Shown piece after piece: positions 25,767 to 32,957 of a stretch of DNA of 64,000 bases. Position 1 is the stretch's first letter, and every line of letters starts with the position of its first letter. A program made the translations under genes and the position numbers. The notes below the pieces were generated by a model, which was not told the DNA's origin, ran no database searches, and saw only the letters and a program-made list of their open reading frames with translations. The DNA comes from Nocardioides sp. (lineage in GTDB: Bacteria > Actinomycetota > Actinomycetes > Propionibacteriales > Nocardioidaceae). The stretch spans positions 88,250-152,249 of the forward strand of contig PBYI01000056.1 of the NCBI GenBank assembly GCA_002729525.1, read 5' to 3'.

Positions 25767-25883
25767 ATGGACCACAGCACGCTCGACACCACCGCTCTCG
25801 ACGAGCTCACCTGGGACGACTGGAGCCCCGCGCAGGTCTGCGCGATCGAGAACGGGCCCGACTGCGCGGCCTGCGAGGGCTGA
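25767..25883 (+). CDS. 38-residue peptide resembling the missing NrdA redox tail
   Basis: ATG at 25767 with a strong Shine-Dalgarno GGAAGGA eight bases upstream, stop TGA at 25881-25883. The N half is acidic and Leu/Trp-rich (DELTWDDWSP) and the C half reads 'VCAIENGPDCAACEG': Cys25, Cys33 and Cys36 in a C-x7-C-x2-C pattern. Tails of the 'NPDCEACQ' type end many NrdA proteins. It is in a different frame from nrdA, so it is not simple read-through. Inference: an electron-relay peptide acting in trans on NrdA, with the hydrophobic half as docking segment. An alternative is an unrelated small metal-binding peptide. Confidence 0.75.
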   Translation: MDHSTLDTTALDELTWDDWSPAQVCAIENGPDCAACEG

Positions 25884-25901
25884 GCCGGCCCCACCACGAC
25901 T

Positions 25902-25966
25902 CGCCGACGTGCCGGGGCGGGCTGCGTCCCGTCCCCTACGGAGCCCAGAGCCCCGGCACGTCGGCG
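25902..25966. terminator. Bidirectional terminator after the nrd operon
   Basis: Perfect 16-bp arms CGCCGACGTGCCGGGG (25902-25917) and its complement (25951-25966), 33-base loop. The right arm is also the last coding part of the convergent gene at 25936, so coding and terminator functions overlap. Confidence 0.68.
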
Positions 25967-26700
25967 ACCAGGTAGCAGTCGCCGGCCAGGGTCGCCCCGA
26001 CCGGCGGCGCCTCGTGGTCGTCGGCGTCCAGGCAGACCGTCACGACCTGGCCGAGGCAGCGCACCTGCACCGCGTGGAAGGCGCGCTCGCGGGCGTCGGT
26101 CGTGCGGGTCGTCGAGGTCAGCACCGTGCCGCTGAGGAACGCGGTCGGGGTCGCGGCGTCGGGTGCCGCGAACAGCCCGGTCGACAGCAGCGTCTCCGGC
26201 GAGAACCGGGCGTCGGCCGGGGCGGACGGCAGGGTGGCCCGGACGGCGCTGCGGGCCGACACCGCGAACGCAGCCGCGTCGGCGAAGCACGCTACGTCGG
26301 TGCCGAGCGCGGTCAGCGCCGCGTCGCGCGGCGGCTCCAGCCCGTCGGGTGGGAGCAGCCCCTGCGCCAGGTCGACGACCAGCGTGGTGCGGACCGTGCC
26401 GTCGCCGTCGGCGGCGAGCAGTGAGGCGGCGACGTACGACCCGCGGCCGGTCAGGCCGCCGAGCCGCACCCCGTGCGGGCCGTCGTACGACGGCACCAGG
26501 TCGACCAGCTCGGCGCCCGGCCCCTCGCCGTGCTCGACCAGGGTCAGGCAGGCGCCGGACTCGTCGCGCCAGCGCAGCGCGCGGTAGCCGGCGTACGACG
26601 CCAGCAGTCGCGCCTGCGGTCGGGCGGCGTCGAGGAGCGCGGTGAGGTCGGCGTCGTCGCCGAGGTCGCCCAGCCCGAGGCAGGCCAGCGTCGAGGTCAC
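25936..26700 (-). CDS. Hypothetical protein, 254 aa
   Basis: I do not recognise a family. The product is acidic, without signal peptide or membrane helix, and predicted mixed alpha/beta: 'AGYRALRWRDESGACLTL' near residue 40 and repeated Val/Leu strands. Codon use matches real genes here. It lies 24 bases downstream of the CcdA-like gene on the same strand and may be its distal operon partner. Its 3' end forms one arm of the terminator shared with the nrd operon. Confidence 0.72.
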   Translation of the reverse strand: MTSTLACLGLGDLGDDADLTALLDAARPQARLLASYAGYRALRWRDESGACLTLVEHGEGPGAELVDLVPSYDGPHGVRLGGLTGRGSYVAASLLAADGDGTVRTTLVVDLAQGLLPPDGLEPPRDAALTALGTDVACFADAAAFAVSARSAVRATLPSAPADARFSPETLLSTGLFAAPDAATPTAFLSGTVLTSTTRTTDARERAFHAVQVRCLGQVVTVCLDADDHEAPPVGATLAGDCYLVADVPGLWAP

Positions 26701-26724
26701 CCCGCCAGCCTGCCAGGGGCACCA

Positions 26725-27459
26725 TCACCCCTCGGGGATGAACCCGGAGTCGAGGTCCCAGGGGCGCACGGGCGAGTGGATGAGCAGCCAGGTCTGCAGG
26801 TCCTTGTCCCATCCGGCGACGATCGCGACGCCGACGAGCACGAAGACCACGCCGAGGCCGCGACGGAACCAGCCGTCCGGGTCGGCGAGCCACCCGAGGC
26901 GGCGGACGAGCCGCTGGCCGGCGAGCGCGACGGCGAGCAGCGTCAGGCCCAGCCCGAGGGCGTACGTCGTGAGCAGCAGGGTGCCCCAGGCGGGCCGGGC
27001 CGGGATGACGGTGACGACGACGTAGCCGTAGAGCGGGCTGCAGGACAGGAACACCGGGCCGAGTGCGGCGCCGGTGAGCACCGAGCCGACCGTGCCGTCG
27101 CGTCGGTGGGCCGCGGCCAGGCCGGACTGGGCGCGGGCGCCGAGACCGACGCGGGTGCTGAGGGAGTCCCACAGGCGCGGGAACACCCCGACGAGGCCCA
27201 GCGCGACGAGCAGGCCGCCGGCCACCCAGCGCCACACCGCCGGGTCGACGCCGATGAGCACGGTCGAGGCGCGCAGCAGCAGCGTGAACGCGACCACCGA
27301 CACCGTGAGCGAGCCGGTGACCAGGAGCGCCCGGCGCAGGGCGGGGGAGTCGCGGACGCCGACCGCCGCGCCGCCGACCACGACCGGCAGCATCGGCAGC
27401 ACGCACGGCGCGAGCGTCGTCAGCACGCCCGCGACGAACGCCCCGACGAGGGCGAGCAC
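26725..27459 (-). CDS. CcdA/DsbD-type thiol-disulfide electron carrier (cytochrome c biogenesis-like)
   Basis: 244 residues with about six membrane helices. The paired Cys sit in 'TLAPCVLPMLP' (residue 18) and 'FLSCSPLYGYV' (near 136), the positions used by CcdA proteins to carry reducing power across the membrane. The thioredoxin-like lipoprotein gene lies only seven bases upstream on the same strand, a natural acceptor outside the membrane. GTG start. Target could be cytochrome c maturation or another extracytoplasmic thiol protein. Confidence 0.87.
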   Translation of the reverse strand: MLALVGAFVAGVLTTLAPCVLPMLPVVVGGAAVGVRDSPALRRALLVTGSLTVSVVAFTLLLRASTVLIGVDPAVWRWVAGGLLVALGLVGVFPRLWDSLSTRVGLGARAQSGLAAAHRRDGTVGSVLTGAALGPVFLSCSPLYGYVVVTVIPARPAWGTLLLTTYALGLGLTLLAVALAGQRLVRRLGWLADPDGWFRRGLGVVFVLVGVAIVAGWDKDLQTWLLIHSPVRPWDLDSGFIPEG

Positions 27460-27466
27460 CGCTGCC

Positions 27467-28021
27467 TCAGGCCTCGGCGCGGGCCAGGATGTCGTCCGGG
27501 CCGATGGTCTCGGTCCACACCTCGTCGCGGTCGCCCGAGCCGTCCAGGGTGACGAAGCTGTGCTGCACCGTCACGCCGTACCGCTGGCGCAGGTCGGTGC
27601 GGGAGTCGTAGTCGATCTGCACCAGGGTCAGGCCGTCGGGCATCCCGTCGGACTCGATCGCCGCGTCCGTCGCCTGGCACTCGTGGCACCAGGGGGCGTG
27701 GAAGTAGAGCACCACGGTCGAAGCGTCGTACGCCGCGGGGTCGGCGTCGTAGTCGTCCCACGCGACGACCTCGCCGGGCGGGACGGGGTCCTCGGTCGGC
27801 TCGGGGGTGCTCGCCTCGGTCGGCGCGTCCTCGGTGGGCGCGGGTTCGGTGTTCTGCTCGGGGGGAGCGTCGGTCGTGGCCTCGGGCGACGCGGCGACCG
27901 CCGGCTCGGGGTCGACCGCCGCGGTCTCGTCGGCGCTGCTGCACGCGGCGAGGAGCGGGACGGCCAGCAGGGCGGGGGCGAGCGTGCGGGCGAGGGTGGG
28001 GGCGAGTCGACGTCGGCTCAT
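27467..28021 (-). CDS. Thioredoxin-like lipoprotein
   Basis: 184 residues. Lipoprotein signal with lipobox 'LLAAC' near residue 26, then a 60-residue Pro/Thr/Glu-rich linker, then a short thioredoxin fold with the active site 'HAPWCHECQ' (Cys-His-Glu-Cys) near 115. Membrane-tethered, outside the cytoplasm. Operon with the CcdA-like gene, which would keep its cysteines reduced. ATG 28021 is preferred; the open frame further upstream is without a signal peptide. Confidence 0.88.
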   Translation of the reverse strand: MSRRRLAPTLARTLAPALLAVPLLAACSSADETAAVDPEPAVAASPEATTDAPPEQNTEPAPTEDAPTEASTPEPTEDPVPPGEVVAWDDYDADPAAYDASTVVLYFHAPWCHECQATDAAIESDGMPDGLTLVQIDYDSRTDLRQRYGVTVQHSFVTLDGSGDRDEVWTETIGPDDILARAEA

Positions 28022-28110
28022 GGGTCGATCGTGGCAGCCGGCCGGCCGTGGCGGGGGCCGGAAGTGTGACGAGACGCTGACGGCCCGCCCCGCCCCGCCC
28101 CGCCGGTCAG

Positions 28111-28191
28111 CTGTGCCGACGTCCGCAGTCACCCGGTGACCGGAGACGTCGGCACAGTCGTTGGATTCACCGGTGAACCGGTGAATCCAAC
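28111..28191 (-). terminator. Cluster of hairpins after the citrate-lyase-like gene
   Basis: Hairpin A (28160-28191): perfect 14-bp stem GTTGGATTCACCGG with loop TGAA. Hairpin B (28111-28157): 13-bp arms CTGTGCCGACGTC / GACGTCGGCACAG, enclosing a third palindrome CCGGTGACCGG (28133-28143). Starting 11 bases beyond the stop at 28202, they should terminate the lyase operon and insulate the thioredoxin gene. Confidence 0.7.
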
Positions 28192-28201
28192 CGGGTCGGG
28201 C

Positions 28202-29065
28202 TCAGACCTCCAGCGCCATGATCGCGTCGTGGATCGACAGGGTCCGCCGCGCCGACTCGACGTGGAGGTTCTCGATCATCTTGTTCTTGTACGTCGCCAC
28301 GCCGGACCCGGCGGTCTCGAAGGCCTCGATCAGGCCCCGCGCGTCGTCGACGGCCTCGGTGCTCGGCGCGAACTGCTCGTTGGCCGGACCGACCTGCGAG
28401 GGGTGGATCAGCGTCTTGCCGTCGAAGCCCATCTGGCGGCCCTGGGCGGCCTCGGCGAGGAACCCGTCGGCGTCCTTGGTGTCGTTGTAGACGCCGTCGA
28501 GGATCGCCACGCCGGCGGCCCGCGCCGCGAGGAGCGCCAGCGACAGCGAGGTCAGCAGGGGCGCGCGGCCGGGCACGTGCTCGGCGTACAGCTCCTTGAC
28601 CAGGTCGTTGGTGCCCATCACCAGGCAGGCGAGCCGGTCGGAGGCGGCGGCGAGCGAGCGGACGTTGAAGATCGCCTCGGGCGTCTCGACCATCGCCCAC
28701 AGCTTGGTGTGCGCCGGTGCGCCGGCGGCCTCCATGGCGGCGACGAGGCCGAGCACCTCCTCGGCGCTGTTGACCTTGGGCACCACGATGCCGGCCGGCC
28801 CGGCGGCGGACGCGGCGGCGATGTCGGCGTCGTGCCACTCGGTGCCGAGGCCGTTGACGCGGATGGTGACCGTGCGACGTCCGTACTCGCCCGACGCGGC
28901 GGCGACGCACGCCGACTCGCGGGCGGCCGGCTTGGCGTCGGGGGCGACGGCGTCCTCGAGGTCGAGGATCAGCCCGTCGCAGGGGATCGACTTGGCCTTC
29001 TCCAGTGCCCGCTCGTTGGAGCTGGGCATGTAGAGGACGCTGCGCAGCGGGGTGAAGTCGCTCAT
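28202..29065 (-). CDS. HpcH/HpaI-aldolase/CitE-like CoA-ester lyase or malyl-CoA thioesterase
   Basis: 287 residues, the CitE/Mcl2 length. 'RSVLYMPSSNERALEKA' at the N terminus, 'DGLILDLEDAV' near 30 (metal-binding Glu/Asp), 'RVNGLGTEW' near 69, 'VPKVNSAEEV' near 96 and 'AMVETPEAIFN' near 124 are the TIM-barrel motifs. Paired with the larger lyase upstream, with a one-base overlap, it resembles the Mcl1/Mcl2 pair, where the smaller protein is a (3S)-malyl-CoA thioesterase. That assignment is by analogy of size and order only. Confidence 0.85.
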   Translation of the reverse strand: MSDFTPLRSVLYMPSSNERALEKAKSIPCDGLILDLEDAVAPDAKPAARESACVAAASGEYGRRTVTIRVNGLGTEWHDADIAAASAAGPAGIVVPKVNSAEEVLGLVAAMEAAGAPAHTKLWAMVETPEAIFNVRSLAAASDRLACLVMGTNDLVKELYAEHVPGRAPLLTSLSLALLAARAAGVAILDGVYNDTKDADGFLAEAAQGRQMGFDGKTLIHPSQVGPANEQFAPSTEAVDDARGLIEAFETAGSGVATYKNKMIENLHVESARRTLSIHDAIMALEV

Positions 29066-30141
29066 CAGGCGTCCACCTCGATCGCGTCGTACGCCGCCTT
29101 GAGGTCGGGGTCGATGTCGGCCAGCTGCTCGGCGAGCTCGACCATCACCAGGCACTGCTTGAGGGAGGCGTCGTCCTCCATCTTGCCGTCGAGCATGACC
29201 GCACCCGTGCCGTCGCCCATCGCCGCGACCACCCGCTTGGCGTGCGCGACGTCCTCGACGCTCGGGGAGAAGACCTTCTTGGCGATCGCGATCTGCTTGG
29301 GGTGCAGCGACCAGGTGCCGACGCAGCCGAGCAGGAAGGCGTTGCGGAACTGGTCCTCGCAGGCCGTCACGTCGGCGATGTCGCCGAACGGGCCGTAGTA
29401 GGCGTAGATGCCGTGCATCGCGCAGGCGTCGACCATCCGGGCGATCGTGTAGTGCCACAGGTCCTGCTGGAAGATCGCGCGGTGCTTGTCCGGCTGCTGC
29501 GGGTCGGGGTCCTCGCGCACGAGGTAGCCGGGGTGGCCGCCGCCGACGCGGGTGGTCTTCATCCGGCGGTCGGCGGCGAGGTCGGCCGGGCCGAGCGAGA
29601 GGCCCTGCATGCGCGGGCTGGCGCCGCAGATCTCCTCGATGTTGGCCACGCCGCGCGCGGTCTCGAGGATCGCGTGCACCAGGATCGGCTTCTCGATGCC
29701 GGCCTTCGCCTCGAGCTGGGCGAGCAGGCGGTCGACGTAGTGGATGTCCTCGGCGCCCTGCACCTTCGGCACCATGATCACGTCGAGCTTGTCGCCGATC
29801 GCCGGCACGAGGGTGGTGAGGTCGTCGAGCACCCACGGGCTGTCGAGGGCGTTGATGCGGGTCCACAGCTGGGTGCCGCCGAAGTCGTTGGCCTGCGCGA
29901 TCTCGACCAGGCCCTCGCGCGCGGCGACCTTGTTGTCGGCCTTGATGGCGTCCTCGAGGTTGCCGAGCAGCACGTCGACGGTGCCGATCATGTCGGGCAC
30001 CTTCGCGGCCATCTTGGCGTTGGAGGGGTCGAAGAAGTGGATGGCGCGGCTCGGACGGGCCGGGATCTCCCGCGGCGGCATCGGCGCCCCGACGGCGAGG
30101 GGGCGGAAGAAGTCCTTGGCGCTCTTGGAGGCAGCGGGCAT
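29065..30141 (-). CDS. Malyl-CoA / beta-methylmalyl-CoA lyase-like aldolase
   Basis: 358 residues. 'RAIHFFDPSNAKMAAK' near the N terminus, 'VLLGNLEDAIK' near 57, 'VMVPKVQGAEDI' area near 122, 'ILETARGVANIEEI' near 159 and 'GLSLGPADLAADRRM' near 181 fit the CitE superfamily branch of L-malyl-CoA/beta-methylmalyl-CoA lyases, which make acetyl- or propionyl-CoA plus glyoxylate. In operon with the smaller lyase (one-base overlap). It could belong to an ethylmalonyl-CoA-type or glyoxylate-handling route; other pathway genes are not in this window. Confidence 0.87.
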   Translation of the reverse strand: MPAASKSAKDFFRPLAVGAPMPPREIPARPSRAIHFFDPSNAKMAAKVPDMIGTVDVLLGNLEDAIKADNKVAAREGLVEIAQANDFGGTQLWTRINALDSPWVLDDLTTLVPAIGDKLDVIMVPKVQGAEDIHYVDRLLAQLEAKAGIEKPILVHAILETARGVANIEEICGASPRMQGLSLGPADLAADRRMKTTRVGGGHPGYLVREDPDPQQPDKHRAIFQQDLWHYTIARMVDACAMHGIYAYYGPFGDIADVTACEDQFRNAFLLGCVGTWSLHPKQIAIAKKVFSPSVEDVAHAKRVVAAMGDGTGAVMLDGKMEDDASLKQCLVMVELAEQLADIDPDLKAAYDAIEVDA

Positions 30142-30245
30142 GGCGCGGAAGTTACCAGTCGTTCACCACGCCCCGGTGTGACCGCCGTCTCCGTCCGGAG
30201 GGTGGATCCGCGGACCGGTCGTCGGCCCGGTTGTATGCGCGGTCG

Positions 30246-30827
30246 TCAGGCCGTACGCCGCCGCTGCCACCAGCGACGACGCGGCTCCTCGACCCGCTCG
30301 GTCCGGGCCCGCGCGAACGCCGCTTCCCGGCGGGCCGCCCGCGTCTCCCGCCACCGCTCGACGGTCTCCTCGACGTCGCGCGGCATGGTCACCAGCGGCG
30401 GTCCGGGAGTCAGGGAGTAGCGCGCGCGGACCACGCGCTCGTTGAAGTCGGCGAGCTGGCGGCGTACGTCGGACTCGGCCACCACGTCGGCGAGCCGGTC
30501 GTCGAGCTCGGCGTCCTCCTTGCGCAGCTGAAGGCTGGGCGGGAGCACGCCGGTGATCTGCTCGCGCTCGACCAGGCTCTTGACCCACCAGTCGGGGTCG
30601 TGGGTGCCGCCGAGGCCCTTGATCGGCTTGCCGGCGCCGGGGAGGTCGTCGAAGTCGCCGCGCTCCATGGCGACCCGCACCTGCTGGTCGACCCACTGGT
30701 GCTGGTTCTCGATGCGCAGGGCGGCGGCGGCTTTGCCCGTGCGCTCGTCGACGTCGTCGACGCCGTACTGCTCGCGCGCGGTGAGGTCGTCGTGCTCCGG
30801 GTGGGGTCCCGGGTCCGGTTGCGTCAC
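30246..30827 (-). CDS. DUF1992-domain protein
   Basis: 193 residues. The 'DDLPGAGKPIKGL' motif near residue 64 and the preceding 'VDQQVRVAMERGDF' helix are diagnostic of DUF1992, a domain shared with the eukaryotic DnaJ homologue DNAJC28; function unknown. The C terminus is strongly Arg-rich. GTG at 30825-30827 is preceded by GAGGTGATC, a full anti-16S match. Not adjacent to the dnaK operon. Confidence 0.87.
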   Translation of the reverse strand: MTQPDPGPHPEHDDLTAREQYGVDDVDERTGKAAAALRIENQHQWVDQQVRVAMERGDFDDLPGAGKPIKGLGGTHDPDWWVKSLVEREQITGVLPPSLQLRKEDAELDDRLADVVAESDVRRQLADFNERVVRARYSLTPGPPLVTMPRDVEETVERWRETRAARREAAFARARTERVEEPRRRWWQRRRTA

Positions 30828-30905
30828 GGTGATCACCTCGTCGCCAGGATACGTCGCTCCGTGCCTCCGCGTACCCGTGGCCGCGGCGGGCGTAGCGTCG
30901 CCGGC

Positions 30906-31667
30906 ATGACGCTGAACCTGGTCGACGTCCCCGTCCCGTCCGGCACCGCCGAGGCGCTCCTCTCGCTCCCGCCGACCGGGTCCGGCCCCGGCGTGCTGCT
31001 CTACATGGACGTCATCGGCGTCCGCCCGCAGATCGCGGCGATGTGCGACCGGATCGCGTCGTGGGGGTACGTCGTGCTCGCGCCCAACGTCTTCCACCGC
31101 GACGGCACCGTCGCCGAGCTCGCCCCGACCGGCGACCTCACCGACCCCGAGGAGCGCCAGGCGTACGTCGCCACCGCGATGGGCCGGCTGCGCGCGCACA
31201 CGCCCGACCAGGTCGCGCTGGACGCGCCGGCGTACCTCGACCACCTCGCCTCGCTCGACGCCGTCACCGGGCCCGCGCTCGGTGCGACGGGCTACTGCAT
31301 GGGTGCGGGGATGGCGGTGCGGGCGGCGACCGGCTCGCCCGGCCGGGTGCTCGCGGTGGGCGGGTTCCACGGGGCGCGGCTGGCCACCGACGACACCGAG
31401 AGCCCGCACCTCGGGCTCACCGCGCTGGTCGGCTCGGGCGCCGCGTTCTGCTTCGGCCACGCCGACGACGACCCGTCGATGCCGCCCGACTCTGTCGCGA
31501 TGCTCGGCTCCGCGCTCGCCGCGTCCGGGCTGGAGGCGTCGAACGAGGTGTACGCCGGCGCGCCGCACGGGTTCTCGATGGCCGACACGTCGGCGTACCA
31601 CGAGGGCGCGGCCGAGCGGATGTACGCCGAGCTGCGGGCGCTGCTGGACGAGCGGCTGCTGGGCTGA
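30906..31667 (+). CDS. Dienelactone hydrolase family protein
   Basis: 253 residues. Alpha/beta-hydrolase with Cys nucleophile in 'TGYCMGAGMA' near residue 131, Asp in the 'FGHADDDPSMP' region near 186, and His in 'GAPHGFSM' near 222, the Cys-Asp-His triad of the family. Members hydrolyse dienelactone in chloroaromatic degradation, but many genomic copies act on other esters. Cytoplasmic. ATG 30906 divergent from DUF1992 (78 bases). Confidence 0.9.
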   Translation: MTLNLVDVPVPSGTAEALLSLPPTGSGPGVLLYMDVIGVRPQIAAMCDRIASWGYVVLAPNVFHRDGTVAELAPTGDLTDPEERQAYVATAMGRLRAHTPDQVALDAPAYLDHLASLDAVTGPALGATGYCMGAGMAVRAATGSPGRVLAVGGFHGARLATDDTESPHLGLTALVGSGAAFCFGHADDDPSMPPDSVAMLGSALAASGLEASNEVYAGAPHGFSMADTSAYHEGAAERMYAELRALLDERLLG

Positions 31668-31722
31668 GTGGCTCGTCGTACGGAACTGGTGCTCGTCGTA
31701 CGGAGTTTCGTACGACCAGCGC

Positions 31723-31750
31723 CAGTTTCACCGGCCGGCCGGTGAAACTG
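31723..31750. terminator. Perfect palindrome, bidirectional terminator
   Basis: 28 bases, arms CAGTTTCACCGGCC / GGCCGGTGAAACTG with no spacer. An adjacent hairpin GTCGTACG-GAGTTT-CGTACGAC lies at 31695-31716. Between convergent genes. It shares the core TTCACCGG...CCGGTGAA with the hairpin at 28160-28191. Confidence 0.72.
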
Positions 31751-31767
31751 CCCCCGGGCCCGACACC

Positions 31768-32376
31768 TCACCAGCCCCCGCGGTGCACCACGTCCTGCCA
31801 CGGCGTCCGCGCCCGCCGCGTGGGCGAGCCGGCAGCACCACCCGTCGCCGGGTGCCCGATCGTGATCACCCCGACCGGGTCGTGCGTCGCCGGGATGCCG
31901 AACGCCGCACGCAGGTGCTGCACCCGGTGCGGCACCGTGCCGAAGAAGCACGCCCCCAGGCCCTCGTCGGTCGCGGTCTGGAGGATCAGCAGGCTCGCCA
32001 TCGCGGCGTCCATGTGCCAGAACGGCATCGGCCAGCGGGCCTCGTCGCGATCAGTCCAGCCCTTGTCGGGCTCGGCGTAGCGCTCGAGGTACGCCGCCTT
32101 GCTGCTGCACGGGAGGATCACGACCGGCGCGTTCATCATCCCCGCGAGCCACCGGTCGGGGGCGTCGAGCTTCGCCGGGTCGTCGACGGAGGCCTCCCAG
32201 AACCGGCGTACGTCGGTGGGGGTGTCGAGCACGACGAACGCCCACCCCTGGCTGAACCCGGCGCTCGGCGCCCGCGTGGCGTGCTCCAGTGCCCGGTCGA
32301 CCACGGCCGGGTCGACCGGCTCGGTCGAGTAGCTGCGGACCATGTGGCGGCGTCGGACGACCTCGGCGAACTCCAT
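31768..32376 (-). CDS. Nitroreductase family protein
   Basis: 202 residues. FMN-dependent oxidoreductase: 'VVRRRHMVRSY' at the N terminus binds the FMN phosphate, 'RAPSAGFSQGW' near residue 36 contacts flavin, and 'ILQTATDEGLGACFFG' near 130 plus 'GVITIGHPA' near 165 are the usual later blocks. Substrate (nitroaromatic, quinone or flavin) unknown. The frame is open beyond ATG 32376, but that ATG gives the family N terminus. Confidence 0.88.
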   Translation of the reverse strand: MEFAEVVRRRHMVRSYSTEPVDPAVVDRALEHATRAPSAGFSQGWAFVVLDTPTDVRRFWEASVDDPAKLDAPDRWLAGMMNAPVVILPCSSKAAYLERYAEPDKGWTDRDEARWPMPFWHMDAAMASLLILQTATDEGLGACFFGTVPHRVQHLRAAFGIPATHDPVGVITIGHPATGGAAGSPTRRARTPWQDVVHRGGW

Positions 32377-32413
32377 GGGCCCGAGCCTGCCCGATGGGGG
32401 CCCGGGCTCGGAC

Positions 32414-32532
32414 AGTCCCTCACGCACATCATGTTTCTGGGCGCCGAGGACGTGATGTGCGTCAGGGACTACCGCTGTCCGCGGCCGCACCGACCGACCC
32501 CGTCTGAGGTAGCCCACCTGCCTACCTCAGAC
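32414..32532. repeat. Two inverted repeats in a divergent promoter region
   Basis: Repeat A: arms 32414-32431 and 32453-32470 match at 17 of 18 positions (AGTCCCT...CACATCA / TGATGTG...AGGGACT), loop 21 bases. Repeat B: perfect 11-bp arms GTCTGAGGTAG (32502-32512) and CTACCTCAGAC (32522-32532), with a further GCTACCTCAGG at 32583-32593. They lie between the nitroreductase and the small gene at 32663; terminators or regulator sites are both possible. Confidence 0.6.
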
Positions 32533-32662
32533 GCCCTGAGGCCGCATGACGACGGCGAATAGGGAGGTCGTCCGATGTGCCGGGCTACCTCAGGCGACGA
32601 ACGTAGGGGTCAGTCGGAGAACCAGGACAGATCCCAGGAGACCTGGGCAGGAGGAAGTCGTC

Positions 32663-32806
32663 GTGAACCAGCTGAACCAGTTCGACCCCAGCACCCGCGC
32701 CGCCGTGGAGTACCGCGCCGAGCGGGTCCGCCGCAGCTTCGGCCGGGAGCGGCGCCGTCTGCTCCCGTTCCTCGAGCGTCGCGAGGACCAGTCGCACGTC
32801 CGCTGA
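32663..32806 (+). CDS. Small Arg-rich protein, 47 aa
   Basis: GTG start at 32663 with AGGAGG at 32649-32654. The product begins 'MNQLNQFDPSTRAAVEYR' and has a dense basic helix 'RRSFGRERRRLLPF'. No family recognised. The good ribosome site and codon use support translation. It precedes the large LuxR-family regulator on the same strand by about 150 bases. Confidence 0.6.
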   Translation: MNQLNQFDPSTRAAVEYRAERVRRSFGRERRRLLPFLERREDQSHVR

Positions 32807-32957
32807 GCGGACGCGCATGTCCAGCACCTCAGCCACCAGCCGCAGCACCAGCACGGGCCGTCGGGCCCCGGACACCACCGGGCCCGGCGGCCCGTCGCGC
32901 GTCCCGGCCGGGACACCCGCTCGCACGTCGCCGCGCCCGTCGGGCGGACCCGACACA

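Noticed and set aside
26725..28021. CcdA and thioredoxin-like lipoprotein as the reductant of the neighbouring ribonucleotide reductase
   Set aside because: Both act outside or within the membrane, whereas NrdA is cytoplasmic, and the operons are convergent.
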